From contig BSYO01000022.1 in the NCBI GenBank assembly GCA_033239525.1, positions 10,364,923 through 10,428,922 of the forward strand: 64,000 bases of DNA, written 5' to 3'. Positions 1 through 11,233 of this stretch are shown in pieces (position 1 is the stretch's first letter; each line of letters starts with the position of its first letter). The notes below the pieces were generated by a model. That model did no database searches. It was not told the origin of the DNA and saw only the letters and a list, made by a program, of their open reading frames with translations. Source of the DNA: Nepenthes gracilis. Lineage: Eukaryota; Streptophyta; Magnoliopsida; Caryophyllales; Nepenthaceae. The translations under genes were made by a program, and so were the position numbers.

Positions 1-95
1 ACTAGAGATTGCTGACATTCTCATTCTAGAAGACCTTCTTAATGTTGTATCATCATCTTCAACAGGAGTATGTTGTATAATTATTTCAGATAAAT

Positions 96-470
96 CTAAA
101 TTTCATGGTCAACTGGAATAGAATCAGTATTTTGTGGAATGACAATAATTGGTTGTTCAATACCAGATTGATCTTGAGGGGTGTTGTGTACATCAATCAA
201 CCTATCATATGAAGTGGAGGGTTGAGAATCCAAATCATCAGTTTTTGATCGTTTTCTCCCACTCATTAAGTTATTCTTAAGAAATTTTACATTTCTTGAT
301 TCCACAATCCTAGTGGTATGAGATGGACAGTAAAATATGTATCCCTTGGACCGTTCAGCATATCCAATGAAATACCCACTAATAGTCATTGAGTCTAATT
401 TCGTCTCTTGTGGGTTATAAACTCTTACTTCTGATGGGCATTTCCATACGCGTACATGTTGCAAACTCAA
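96..470 (-). pseudogene. Copia integrase C-terminal region / linker to RT
   Basis: The frame includes CPSEVRVYNPQETKLDSMTI, GYFIGYAERSKGYIFYCP and RIVESRNVKFLKN, the conserved segment after the integrase core in plant copia elements (A-x-V-R-x-Y-N-P, S-x-x-G-Y-F-I-G-Y). The remaining residues are the acidic linker. Downstream, to position 1, a frame reading LRRSSRMRMSAI resembles the R-R-S-x-R linker just before RT. Confidence 0.8.
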
Positions 471-814
471 TTTCTAACATTTCCATAACTCAAAAGGAGT
501 TTTTGGAACAGTTTTTGTTGGGGCCCAGTTTAATATGTACACCGTCGTTTTAAGAGCTTCACTCTACAGAGATTTTAAAAGTTCGGAGTTACTAAGCATA
601 CTCCTCACCATGTCCAACAATGTTTGGTTTATTCTTTTTGTTACACCATTTTGGTCCGGAGAATCAGACATAGTGTATTGAAAACAATCCCATGTTCTTG
701 AAGAAACTTTACAAATGGATCAGGCATTTGTCCATTTTCAGTATATCTACTATAATACTCTCCACTTCTATCTGATCTCATAATTTTGATACTTTTTTCA
801 ATTTGTTTCTCTAC

Positions 815-1045
815 TTATGCTTTAAACAATTTAAAAACATCTAAGACTTCATATTTATTATAAAGCAAGTAGAAATATATATATTGTGAGAAATTATCAA
901 TAAAGGTGATGAAATATTTTGGACCATATGAGTCTATATCAGGACTATAAATGTCAGTATATATGATCTCTAATATGTTCGAACTCCTCTTGACATTTTT
1001 CTTAGTCTTGTTGGGTGCCGCTTCCTTTAATGCGATCCCACACAA
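815..1045 (-). pseudogene. Copia integrase, N-terminal part of catalytic core
   Basis: The 76-residue frame contains ILEIIYTDIYSPD and PKYFITFIDNFSQYIYFYLL, corresponding to the first catalytic Asp region (L-x-H-T-D-x-x-G-P) and the F-I-D-D-x-S-R strand of the rve domain. The second Asp and the Glu would fall in 480-815, where the frame is broken. It is a relic. Confidence 0.75.
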
Positions 1046-1160
1046 GTCTCAAAATCATAAAATTTAGAGAGACTTAAGTATTCCATTATTTACCAATCTT
1101 TTGATTCTATCAATGGAGATATGTCCCAATCTCCTATGCCACAACATCAAAAAACATTCA
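1046..1160 (-). pseudogene. GAG-pre-integrase (HHCC) motif
   Basis: The minus strand around 1090-1145 encodes LWHRRLGHISIDRIKRLV, the usual L-W-H-x-R-L-G-H-x-S zinc-binding start of the copia integrase. The downstream Cys pair is only partly visible (ETCVGIALKEA) because of a frame change at about 1040-1060. Confidence 0.78.
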
Positions 1161-1219
1161 TTCATAACACATCTTTTAATTTCAGTATTAGCATGCACAG
1201 TATTGAAAGAAGTATTATT

Positions 1220-1591
1220 TTATAAATTTAAACAATAAATATCATCAGACAGTGTATCATTCCCAATAATATCATACTTATAATATAAATTGAATAATGA
1301 GTCTGAAAATGTAAAGGAATATCCATAGAGCACAAGTTTTGAAACAGAAACCAAATTTCTAGAGAAATTTGAAATGTCAAAAGTCTTTTCCAATGTCAAA
1401 ACAAAACCACTACTCAAAATTAAATTGCATGTTCCAATGGCCTCCACATGTGAACGCATCTTATTTTCGGAGAAGATGTATTGTTCACTACCCACTGATT
1501 TTCTTAGGTTTTGCAAGCCCTGTAAGGAATTTGAAATATGGATTGTAGAACCAGAGTCAATCCACAATGTGTTATGTGTAACATTAACCAT
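1220..1591 (-). pseudogene. Copia aspartic protease
   Basis: The frame opens with TLWIDSGSTIHIS, the copia protease active-site motif (W-x-D-S-G-[AS]-T/S-x-H), and continues with the usual LNLVSVSKL-type segment (here RNLVSVSKLVLYGYSF). The catalytic Asp is retained. It would process the Gag-Pol polyprotein in the virus-like particle. It is out of frame with both neighbours. Confidence 0.82.
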
Positions 1592-1657
1592 ATTAGATTC
1601 ATAACATACAAAAGAGAATGGATTACATTTCTTTTCAAGTCAATTTTAATACTTGAA

Positions 1658-1699
1658 ACAGTTATTCTTTACGTGTCCCTTCTTTTTACAGAAGAAACA
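1658..1699 (-). pseudogene. Gag CCHC zinc knuckle
   Basis: The minus strand encodes CFFCKKKGHVKNNC, a perfect C-x2-C-x4-H-x4-C nucleic-acid-binding knuckle. It is too short to stand out as an ORF and is followed within a few codons by a stop (FKY*). It lies between gag and protease, as expected. Confidence 0.85.
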
Positions 1700-1802
1700 G
1701 TTGAACTCCTTCTTGATATCAGATTGAGGAGGTACTTTACCTTTTTTCTTTGGTTTGGCCGGCGTCTTGAACCTTCCTTCCTTTGTCATGTAGACACTCA
1801 CT

Positions 1803-2132
1803 TTACTCCATCATGAGCCTTCCTTCCTCTTGAACACACATGGTCATCAGTTCATTGATTGACCATTTATCATTATGTATGTTATAAGAGATTTTAAAAG
1901 GCTCATATTGCGGTGGAAGTGAATTCAAAATGTAATACACAATGAAAGGTTCAGACATTTTCACCTTTAAATTTTTCAACTGAGTTACAATATCCCTCAT
2001 TTGCATTATGTGCTCACGCACACCCTTAACACTGGTGAGCATAATAGATGAAAACTTTATTATTAGGATGCTTGCAAGTGCTTTATCTGAAGTCATAAAT
2101 TGTTCATCAATTGCCTTCAGTAAATCTTGCAC
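1803..2132 (-). pseudogene. Copia gag, UBN2-type central part
   Basis: The 109-residue frame includes VREHIMQMRDIVTQLKNL, SEPFIVYYILNSLPPQYEPF and SINELMTMCVQEEGRL. These match the order and wording of the UBN2/gag-polypeptide domain of plant copia elements (helices, then LNSLPPQYxxF, then LxxxLxxxExR). It continues the gag begun at 2438 and is followed by the zinc-knuckle stretch. Confidence 0.8.
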
Positions 2133-2141
2133 CTTATTATA

Positions 2142-2438
2142 CTAGTCGACAGAACCACGAATACCAGCAGAAATTTTTGTCTTTATGAACATTAAACTGA
2201 GGCGATTAGATCGTTCCCAGTGTTCATAAAGAGTTATCTCATCCGGAGTGCTGGTAAGGGTAAGAGCCGATGGTTCATCTTTTCGGATAGTATAATCAAT
2301 ATTTAGCCACCCTAAGTGAAGAAGAATTATCTTCTTCCACACTTTATAGTTGTCACCCTTAAGTTTGGAAATTTCATATCTAATATCGGAAAGATTTACA
2401 GATTGAATAGTTGCATAAAATAAATACATGCTTAACAT
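2142..2438 (-). pseudogene. Copia gag, N-terminal part (DUF4219-like)
   Basis: The frame contains KLKGDNYKVWKKIILLHL, the usual N-terminal gag signature of plant copia elements (L-x-G-x-N-Y-x-x-W). It forms the start of the capsid-like protein that packages the element RNA in the cytoplasm. The frame is separated from the next gag block at 2132 by a stop or frameshift, so gag is broken in two. No zinc knuckle is present in this part. Confidence 0.75.
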
Positions 2439-3483
2439 TTAAAAATGAGGCTAACAAATTACAAAATTATATTTTACCAATATAAAACATACATCATAAA
2501 TTAATAGACATAAAAATTACATGTGAGTCAAATTCTTAATTCAAGTAGATTCATGTCTAAAAAGTGATAAAACTATCAAATTATATTCCTTTCTTAATCC
2601 CTGTGGGTAAATTAAGAAAAATAATTTGACATTTTATCTTAATTAATTAATTTTAATATAATAAAATTTCCTGTGGGATAAATTTTATTATATCAAAAAT
2701 AATTACCACAATTTATGTCTTTGTACCTCACTTGATAATAAAAAATAATTTTATTAACTAAGGGTGCTGTGGCTAATTCTCAATTAATTAAATTATTTTA
2801 ATCACAAGATATTATTTATACATATATATATAATTATATTCTAGATATTATGTTTTATTCATTATATATAATAATATAATTATATATATATATATATATA
2901 TATAGATACACGTAGTTTAAAAGTATATAGGAAAATGAAATGCGAAAAAGGATCTCGGGTTCGAATCCCGTCCGCCGCGTCCGCATTTTAATTTTCCATT
3001 CTGCTACAGTAACGAGCCAGGATCTCATGGGCCGCGTTCGAAACAGTATTGGGCCGAGAATGAAATCGGCCCAAAAACCGATATATAACTTTTTTTTATA
3101 AAACTGTAGCAAAACGACGTCGTTTTAAAAACCAAATTCGTTCCAACGAAACGACGTCATTTAGAAACTTAAAACCGAAGCCAAAAACGACGATGTTTAT
3201 TACTATTGAAATAGAAAACGACGTCGTTTAAGTCGTCGTCTACCTTCGTCGGTTTCGCCCAAACCCGACAACGACCGACTCAACTGGAATTCCAGACCCG
3301 ATTCAAACAGCTCCATACAAACACGAAAAATGATGAAAAATATATGAAAATTTCGGAAATTTAATTTCCCATCGATTTCCAGTGCTCGTTTGAACCGAAT
3401 CTTCAAAAAAACGATGACTTTAGGTTTTTTCGATTTCAAAAATCGAAAAAACACAGAACAACAAAGGCAGAGTTTAAACCTTT
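2439..3483 (-). other. Copia 5' leader, non-coding
   Basis: About 1 kb lies between the primer site and gag, longer than the short leaders of most copia elements. It contains a (TA)n run at about 2876-2904, four copies or variants of the palindromic ACGACGTCGT motif (about 3113-3230), and a T-arm-like GGGTTCGAATCCC at about 2957. An 85-codon frame at 2855-3112 has no recognisable content. The leader may include an insertion, which could explain its length. Confidence 0.5.
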
Positions 3484-3494
3484 CTCTGATACCA
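3484..3494 (-). other. Primer binding site (initiator tRNA-Met type)
   Basis: The minus strand reads TGGTATCAGAG two bases after the LTR end. This is the usual plant copia primer site, complementary to the 3' end of initiator tRNA-Met. Confidence 0.85.
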
Positions 3495-3496
3495 AT

Positions 3497-4007
3497 TGTT
3501 AAAAATTTATGTGGTTAAAACAACCACAAATGCGGAATTTAAAATCGATTAATATACCTCCGGTCATTTGGTGTTCTATTTTCGGACGTTCGATTCGAAC
3601 CGGCTCCGTACTTCTGGACACTCCTTCACTCGTTTAGATAGTGTATTGCTTGAGTTGGATGCCAGGAACAAAGCCAGAATGCTCAATTTATAGGGGAAAC
3701 CATCACCCGCATTAACCGAGGGTTTCGTACTCAAACCGGCCAAAATTGATTAATTGACTTAATGGGAGAGTTATCACTACTTAATGGACCACTAATACTT
3801 CAGCAATTAACCGAGTAAAACAGAAAAAGGTGATGAAATGATCGAGGAAGACGAAACGAAGCAAAATCCAGTCTGCGGCTCGAATTCGGCTCAAATGGCT
3901 TAATGAAGCCGACTTCACGGCTTGGCTTGGCGGCTTGGCTTGGCGGCTTGTTGGGCCGGCTCGGTTAATTGGGCTCCATAAATTTTACTTCCAACAAATT
4001 TCCAACA
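3497..4007 (-). repeat. 5' LTR of the copia element
   Basis: On the minus strand this 511-bp segment begins TGTTGGAAATT and ends TTAACA, giving inverted TGTT/AACA ends. It is followed after two bases by the primer binding site, which fixes the right boundary. A TATA-like CTATAAAT lies near 3686-3692 on the minus strand, so the U3/R border should be close by. The partner LTR is outside the window, so the boundary rests on the termini and the primer site rather than on an LTR-LTR alignment. Confidence 0.8.
3686..3692 (-). promoter_or_regulatory. TATA box of the copia LTR
   Basis: The minus strand reads CCTATAAATTG within the LTR, a good TATA-box match about 190 bp upstream of the LTR 3' end. 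It is the likely core promoter of the element. Confidence 0.55.
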
Positions 4008-4012
4008 TTACT

Positions 4013-4205
4013 AGAAATCTAGTGTTTATTCCGCTGACAAAACTCCAAAGGACTCCCAAGATAAATCAAGTGTTGGTTTTAGAAGTTTGTGAATGAGAAA
4101 AACTAAACGAATTAATACACAGTGATGAGTTGTTTTCTCCTTCAAAGCATCATTCAAATTGCCTAAGCGCCCAATACTTGCACCCACTTTTTAAAGGTGT
4201 TGCAG

Positions 4206-4243
<38 letters not shown>

Positions 4244-4930
4244 GAGGAAAATATGATTTAAAATAACATAGATCTTTCTTGTAATCAATACTTAAGTAAT
4301 CTTGTTGTCGGGCTTAGGCGTGCATAGTAGAGATATTCATTGTGATCAATGCTCAAACGGCCCTTGTACATGTGTTAGGTGTGCATGGTATAGATCTTTG
4401 CAGTAATCATTGTATATACGATCTTCATACATAAATTAGGTGACCTCTAAACCAATTACAAAAATTGTCAACCGTAAAATTTCTAATAATATTTTCGTTC
4501 GATAATTTTATGATAAAACACACCTACTAACTAATTATAGGATTGGACACCACTAGAACAGAACTTATAGATACTAAAATTTACTCCTAAGACACAAGAT
4601 AGACAGTTGAATACACAATATAAAGTTTGCCTAGAGAAATTTAACTTATTTCTCTTGTATGTAATGGTTAGCTCAAACAATAAATATTGTCACAATTTGT
4701 GTATAGGTAAATATGTAGTAGAAAATAGTATGACAATAACAACAAAATATACTGAATACGATACAACATTTGTATGATACCACAAGAAAAGGTAAGAGCA
4801 ACAACTATCAAATAGGTATAAAAATTAGGATAAGTGCCGCTAATATTAAACATTCAGCCAATATAACTCGCTAATAAAAAAAGTACTCAAACCTAACAAA
4901 AAACTTCCCTTCTAGCTACACTCCTTCTTG
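4013..4930. other. AT-rich spacer, no gene seen
   Basis: Apart from the (TA)n tract and a meaningless 61-codon frame, nothing is recognisable here. No splice-flanked coding segment or transposon terminus was identified. Confidence 0.5.
4204..4242. repeat. (TA)n microsatellite
   Basis: About nineteen uninterrupted TA units, visible directly. Confidence 0.95.
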
Positions 4931-5520
4931 TCATAGAGACAAAGGGGTAAGTGACTATTCATCATTGTCAATCTACTTCGAATACGACCACTGATCCTAT
5001 AAGTCTTTCAACTCAATGAACATACAATCAAAACTCCCCTGATGTATGCAACATGCTCCTCCAAATGTCCCTCCAAGTGAGAAATGCGAGAGGTGTTCTT
5101 AGAGACCTTAGTGTGAATAGTGTCGTGCTGAGTAAACATCCTAGAGAGTTTGCTCATAAAAAGGGAAGGGGGCCAGGGGTGGACAAAGGGGGATCGAATG
5201 GGCCAAGGAGAGTGGAAGATGAGGGATCAGCTAACATGAGATCATCTAGGAGGTCATGCCGATCTAGAGAACAGCAAAGAGCATGAGCCTGACTTTGCTT
5301 TACGGTGGTTTGGTCTATGGGTATCTAAAGAGAAACACCAGAAAGATCCAAAAAGGCAACATTAAGACCCAAAAGAAGATGTTGAATAGAACAATCATGT
5401 GGAAGATTATTGTCCCTCTTAGCCTTGATGATAAAAATTATGTTTAGACAAATCTGAGATGGAAGACAAATGGTATCACCCATAAAGAGCATCAATATAG
5501 CTAAGACTAGATCAAATCAT
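4930..5520 (-). pseudogene. Decayed ORF fragment, possibly an Athila-type antisense protein
   Basis: Read on the minus strand, about 5330-5510 gives an open stretch including MGDTICLPSQICLNIIFI and AKRDNNLPHDCSI, followed after a stop by LDRHDLLDDLMLADPSSSTL. The style resembles the plant 'putative transposon protein' family that accompanies some gypsy elements (Transposase_32-like), but the match is by eye and weak. It could also be chance open frame. No LTR can be attached to it. Confidence 0.2.
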
Positions 5521-5925
5521 GAATCAATTTAATTTTTAGGTATCCAATCATTCTTTAAGGAATAACATCTTGTCTGGCAAGAAGGATGCAAATTGTGTAT
5601 TAGGAAAAATGTGAGGTACAAGTTTCAATTTATAATTTCGTTACTGATTAATTAAGTTAAAATAAAAAAATCTTGACGTCAAATAAAGAATTGGATCAAA
5701 ATTAATAATTTGATTGGATCACATCAAATTGAATGACACCTAATATGTGCTTAATATGCACACATGCAAGCTTTGGACAGAAGAATTGCACTTGAAGGAC
5801 GTGTCTGGGGTGCTCGAGCGTATTTTTGGTAGATTATTCATATTTGATACACGTTTGAGAGATACTCAATTTTAGTAGATTGGCAATGCTTAATACCTGC
5901 CTAAGGGACACTCGTACATCGGACG

Positions 5926-7720
5926 TGTCATAAACCGAAACCAAAGCAAGTCTAATCAATTAAAATTCACCAAAAATAAAAGTTTTAAATAATATAATAA
6001 ATTTTAAACTCGAATGTTGCACAAATAAATCATAAAATTTTATCATCCAAATAATAATAATAAATAGAACTCAAAAACTATAATAGGACTTCATCATATA
6101 CTCATCCGAATAATAATAAACATGACTTACTATAAACAGTCGTAAGAGAGGAACAAACCAAATATATACCTATCCATCATACACAATGGCCCAGTTGTCT
6201 CATACATATCCATGGGCTTACACTTGATCAATCCCCAATGTCCAAAATATATCTAATACAAATTTGAATCAAACGAAACTAGAACTCTGTGATCAGATCT
6301 CGTTCAAACTCCTGCACAGTATTTAAGCCTACTAATATAAAGGGATAAGAAATAAAAAAATGTATCTAAATTTTAACATATATCAATATATACAAAAGAC
6401 AATACATATACGTCCAAAATTAGATAGAGGGTGAATAGCACATTCAAATCGCATAAAAATCCAAATTTAAAAATCTAATATCAAAAGATTGAAAGTAGTT
6501 TGGTATTCAAATCATAGTCAATATCAAACATAATCCCGTCGTGATATATATTGAATAGAAGTGCGGATAGAAAATCCAAATCATGTCATAACCCATTCCA
6601 AAATAGAGACAGAACAAAATAGATTCCAGAATAAAATCAAAGACGAGCGAAACAGAATCTGAAACAAAATCATATAAATCAAAATAGGTTTTAGAATAAA
6701 TCACATATCAGATGAACGAGACTAACCAAATCCCATATGTGGGTAAACCTACAAATCTCAAATTAAAATTCGAATACAAATAAATATAAAAATATAAAAT
6801 ATACACGAAATCGAAGAACCAAAGAACAAGTGACCAGTTTGATGAAGAGTTACACATATTCCTGATAACCTTAAATTAAATCAATCATTATTTAAACCCA
6901 TTTGTATAACTATCTATTTACTTTGTCTCCCATTGATAAGGAACATACTTACTCTATTTTGTCATACGTGACTTTGAGTGCAATCATTAAACTTAGTACA
7001 TATATTAGGATGTTAGAATATACTAATTTTTTATTTAATTCACTTATGATGGTTCTCATTAAATACAAATAGGGTTCTTGACTTTGGGTACAATTCTCAA
7101 ACTTAGTACATATATTAAGATGTTTAAATATATCAATTTTTTTATTCAATTCACTTACGATAGTTCTCATTAAATCTAAATAGGATGGGTTAATTACAAA
7201 CAGAGCTTTTTTCTACTAGTGAAAAAGGGATTTATAGATTTATCTATCAGGAGAAGAATAAATAATAGATTATATAATAGAGGTAGTGACCTTGATTCTA
7301 GGCAGTAATATATGAGTTCTAATGTACAGCCCATACAAGTTTCATACCATTTTTTATATAAATATATTGATATAAAAATATAGTCTTAAATATTTATCCA
7401 TTTTTTTTATAAAATAATAAAACTCTAATAAAATTCTCATACAATCAGTAAAAATATCATGCATGTATAAAAAAACAAGTTGACTATAGTATGCATGAAT
7501 ATTAAATTTTTAAAATATAAGCAAAACTTATTAGATACTGAAACAGATCAAAGGTAAAATTTAAAGATACTTGTCTCAATATTATAACAGTAGATCTGAT
7601 AAAATGATACTCTGAATCGCCACTTCTCTCCTTTCTCTCTCCTCTTCCTTCTCCACTCTCTCATCTCTTCTTCCTTTCATGCGAAATGGCCAACAGTGGC
7701 GTTACTCCCCCTTATATATG
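5926..7720 (-). repeat. Del/Tekay-like LTR, copy A (left part)
   Basis: On the plus strand the segment starts TGTCATAAACCGAAACCA, corresponding to TGTCACAAACTCGGACCA at 19849 and TGTCACGAATTCGGACCA at 61101. It then follows those copies block by block: the GTAAGAGAGG-AACAA block near 6145, the TAACTTTGGGTGCAAT-type block at 6970 and 7081, and a CT-rich tract at 7620-7680. The other end of the LTR (GATATTACA) appears only at 11900, so this copy is probably split by the material at about 7960-11570. It carries a 110-bp internal tandem duplication (6970-7189). Confidence 0.65.
6970..7189. repeat. 110-bp tandem duplication inside LTR copy A
   Basis: GACTTTGAGTGCAATCATTA at 6970 recurs as GACTTTGGGTACAATTCTCA at 7080, and the following sequence (TTAGTACATATATTA ... 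TCTCATTAAAT) repeats with the same spacing. Copies B and C carry this block once, so the duplication is specific to this copy. Confidence 0.75.
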
Positions 7721-7959
7721 CCAATTGGCACTCAATCGCCACCAGTGGCATGTTTCGAGTGCCAGCTCTCAAAAAATGGCGCTCAAGAGTAACTCTTGGG
7801 TGACCTTAGGCACAAGCCCATGACAATCCGCACTTCAAGTGCCACTTGGGCGCACTTTAGGCGACAGTAGCTTGATCTGAATTCCTTCAAAATACCGTTA
7901 ATTCTAATGCATCCAAAATATCTAAAATAACAAATAACTGCCAAATAAATCAAACAGAA

Positions 7960-9770
7960 AGTCGGGTATAATAGTATGACTTCTATCTAAGCACTGGACG
8001 GGCACACATGTGTTAGTTATCTATATAAGCTATATATGACTGATTTTCAATCATTTTTATCAGATTTTAGAGAGGAGAGATAGAAAAGAGAGAAAGAGAA
8101 AAAAAATATTAGAGAAAAATATTTTAAAAGAATCTAAGGAAGATTTTAATAAATTTGATGATAAGATAATTATATCTAAGCCATTTTTTCATTATTACTG
8201 ATTTTTCTCTACTTTTTTGAGTATTTATTATTTTAAATGTTTATAATATAATATTTTTATAACTAAAAAGGTTATACTTTATATGCATATAATCTTACTT
8301 CTATTCTATAAAATATTTATAAAATTTATACCATTATTTCAGATATCTTGCATTTTCAACATGATTTTCCTATAATAACATTTATGTGTTTTAAAATTAT
8401 ACTTAAATGCTCTTATATGCTTTAATTTTCATATATAATATTCTTGTATGTCTTAAACACTCAAATATATGTTATAAATGTATTGATTACAAACTTTAGT
8501 TGTCCCTACATGTTTGACAAACGAAAGAAAATGTTGAGACTATAAAATTTTACTAATTTTTCCATAATTTTTATAATTATCAATTTTACATGTTTAAAAA
8601 TTTTATAATACAGTTTTGCACATTTTAAAATTATATATTCAAGTTATTGCAATAACTATAATTATTACATGACAAGTACTTGAAGAATTATAAAAAACTC
8701 TATAATTTGTTAAAAGATAAGGATATATTTTTTTCAATATAAGAAAATATAAAAGATTATTAGTAAACTTTTTATTTATTTATATACGAACCATTACAGA
8801 AATTATTTATAATACATTATGATAAATTTTAATATATTATAATAGTAATCGATATTCAAATATATTATTCAATGATTGAAAGCGATGTTTAGTCTGTCTA
8901 TAAGGTTATATATATGACGTCCCCGTTACGAGCTTTGACTAGTAGTGTAAATATTTTAATTGTATGAAAATATATATAACTCAAGTTTTAATTATTCTCT
9001 CCTTTATTAATCAAGCCCTATTGATTCTTGATCCATAAAAATTAATATAATTTGAGTATATTTTAATAGAGTATTGTTTAGAGAAAAAAATTAGATTGTC
9101 AGCTTAAAAATTTATGCATGAATATTATAAAAATTGAATAACTTTACATTTGATTTTGATCATAATTCTTCCAACATGTTTTGATGTAAATTTTATATTT
9201 AATTATGAAAATTTATGTACATTATTAAACAATTGGTTTACTCATATTTTTTATTTTACTAACTTTTTAGATTAGAAGGCTCGATACGTACTTGCAGGCA
9301 GAGAAAGTCGGTAGAAAGGCTGATCAAAGAGATATAATTAGAAATTAAATGTTTTTGATGTTATATCTTGTGTCAAAATAGCAGCTTTAGAATTTTATTT
9401 TATTTTGATTAATTATTTTGTATCATATAAAAGTATGTAATGTTTTAGTCAATGATGTAATTGAAATTTGCTTTGTCTAGTAGAAAGTCTAAGATATGAC
9501 CTTCTTTATTTACTTTAATTTTAGTATAAACGTATCTCCCTATATATGTTTTAAGGTTATGGTATAATTAATATTTAAAGCCACTTCCAACTATAGCACT
9601 TTGAGTCCTATGATTTCATTGATTATTTTATTTTGGATTGCTTGTCAACATTTGATTTCAGATTATAGTTCGTTGTCTATTTGAAATTTGACTTTATTAA
9701 TGAAATAAATAATAAAATTTCTCAAAAATAAAGGACATAAATGATATATCTAACTCAAATTAATTAAGAA
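7960..9770 (+). other. AT-rich segment, possibly gypsy LTR/leader remains
   Basis: No coding sequence is visible. A TATA-like CTATATAAGC lies at about 8021, followed by a purine-rich leader-like stretch. Short phrases such as GACGTCCCCGTTACGAGCTTTGAC (8918 onward) and CGTACTTGCAGGCAG (about 9287) recall the U5 part of Del/Tekay LTRs. The region directly precedes the gag relic at 9780, so it may be the decayed 5' LTR and leader of that element. Termini were not found. Confidence 0.3.
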
Positions 9771-9779
9771 AATTAATTA

Positions 9780-10630
9780 AAAATCTAGTGACGGGAACAT
9801 GATAGAAGAGGTAGTGTCAGAGAAGTCGTAAGGAGAGTATCTTATTTTGTTTAAAGAATCTAAGTTATTAAATTATTTTATGATAGAATTGAAAGATATT
9901 TTTTTAAAAAAAGGCAATTTTGGACCAAACTCTTCCGTTGGCAAGGAGGAGTATTTAGCTATCATGGTAAGGATGGTGGATGTAATAGAATCAATTGCAC
10001 AAAAGTCATAACACCTAGAGCCAATGACAACAAATCCTCTGACAACCATAACAGCATATGACAAGTTTATTAATGAGAGGATACTAGAGTTTGTGGGTAA
10101 TTTGAATCCTACTAAATTTGTGATTTGGATCCAACGAATTAAAAATATTTTTTAAAATTATTCTCCATCCTATATAGAATAAAGTTATTTTTGCCTCGTA
10201 CAAATTAGAGTGAGAGGCAAACCGTTGGTGGTCAATAAAGAAAAAGATCTTAGGGTTCGAAAATGTGCTAATTTCTTAGGATATGCTTATCAAGGCATTC
10301 ATGGAGAAATATTTTTCAACTAGCATGAGGGAGTAAAAAGAAGATAAAAGAAGATAAATTTGCCTACTTGTGGTAAGAAAATTAAATCGCAATGGAGTAC
10401 GATACCAAATTTGTTGAGTTATCTTACTATATTCCCCACATCATTCATGATGAGGCAAAGAGGCTAATAAATTTTTTCAATGCTTAAATGATACAATTTA
10501 GAAGCAACTCATAACTTTAAGATTGAAGACCTATGAAGTGGTGTTGGATCAAACCCTCCTATTTGAACAAGAACTAGAAAGATAGAGAAGAAGTCGATTA
10601 GTCGCGGAGACCAGAGTTTGGGATACCTCT
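9780..10630 (+). pseudogene. Ty3/gypsy gag relic (chromovirus-like)
   Basis: The plus strand, with several stops, gives successive gag-like pieces: YDKFINERILEFVGNLNP near 10060, EANRWWSIKKK near 10217 (the E-A-x-x-W-W motif of retrotransposon gag), MLIKAFMEKYFSTSMRE near 10280-10330 (F-x-x-x-Y-F-P-x-S-x-R-E), VELS/YSPH-like residues near 10420, and KTYEVVLDQTLLFEQELER near 10530. These follow the order of the gag domain of Del/Tekay-type elements. The zinc knuckle is not seen. The relic ends at about 10630, where a terpene synthase exon on the opposite strand begins. Confidence 0.7.
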
Positions 10631-10634
10631 AATG

Positions 10635-10928
10635 TCAAATTGTTACTGGATCAATTAGTAAATTTTGGATCAACTGCTTAGTATTACGGTCTTGATTGCT
10701 TATTTTATCTCCGCTGTGATAAAGGAAATGAGATAATCGTGCTATGTTAATTACGATATTGGCCGACGCTTGATTCTTTGGAAATCGTTCGATCAGCTCC
10801 TCGGTAATGTTCTTCCATTCATTTATAATCAAACCTCTTATTCGCCCTTTTGCCTTGTCCTTTGATACATTTGCCTCTCTCATGTAGCATAAGATAGATG
10901 ATGGAGCATCACCTCTTTCAAGTTCCAC
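10635..10928 (-). pseudogene. Terpene synthase, isolated last exon
   Basis: This 97-residue frame, read from GTG at 10928, is the C-terminal exon of a plant terpene synthase. It begins VELERGDAPSSILCYMREA (family: E-x-x-R-G-D-x-P-x-S-I-x-C-Y-M), continues RIRGLIINEWKNITEEL and INIARLSHFLYHSGDKIS, and ends LLIDPVTI with a TGA at 10635-10637. A consensus acceptor (TTTTTTTATTAACAG) immediately precedes it on the minus strand, and that exon start suits the last intron of the family. The exon itself is open and uninterrupted. The DDxxD and NSE/DTE metal-binding motifs belong to earlier exons, none of which is visible, so no enzyme can be made from this window. It resembles mono/sesquiterpene synthases (TPS-a/b/g); the subfamily cannot be fixed from this part. 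It lies between gypsy gag and RT relics on the other strand. Confidence 0.85.
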
Positions 10929-11230
10929 CTGTTAATAAAAAAATTAACACAAAAATAACTTTTGACTTTGATAGATGCATTGTTTCATTTAGAATTTTTG
11001 GAATATAATCTAAATTCTTATATTCACATTTTGCTCTTTTTTGTCTTTTTTTTTTTTTTTCCATTTAGGTGTGGTTAATTTTGTTATTGTTGAATGTAAA
11101 TAATATATATTTTTTGTCAATAAGATATATTATAAATTTTGTAAATGTCATTAAAGAGAGTAATTACAAATCTATTTAAAACTTGTGATATTCTTTAACA
11201 AAAACTAATAATATTTTATTTGCTAATATT
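10929..11230 (-). other. Intron-like AT-rich sequence upstream of the terpene synthase exon
   Basis: About 300 bp of AT-rich sequence with no reading frame, ending in an acceptor site directly before the terpene synthase exon. It may be the 3' part of the original last intron, carried with the exon. Confidence 0.4.
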
Positions 11231-11233
11231 GTT

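Larger units (their letters stand above)
1..4007 (-). mobile_element. Ty1/copia LTR retrotransposon, 5' half, degenerate
   Basis: Reading the minus strand from 4007 downward gives the standard copia order: LTR, tRNA primer site, a leader of about 1 kb, gag, CCHC zinc knuckle, protease, GAG-pre-integrase HHCC motif, integrase core, integrase C-terminal region and the first residues of the reverse transcriptase, where the window ends. Integrase before RT is diagnostic for Ty1/copia. Several frames are interrupted by stops and frameshifts, so the copy is probably not autonomous, although the missing RT/RNase H and 3' LTR cannot be judged. The five bases outside the 5' LTR (4008-4012, TTACT) would be the target duplication to look for at the other end. 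Confidence 0.88.

Noticed and set aside
2943..2990. tRNA gene
   Set aside because: Only the T-arm is present; no cloverleaf can be drawn with the AT-rich sequence upstream.
5053..5286. Plus-strand 77-codon basic ORF
   Set aside because: No motif. The opposite strand gives a better, though still weak, reading as a decayed transposon ORF.
6507..6704. Hydrophobic minus-strand frame of 65 codons
   Set aside because: Lies in an LTR copy; hydrophobicity follows from AT-rich composition.
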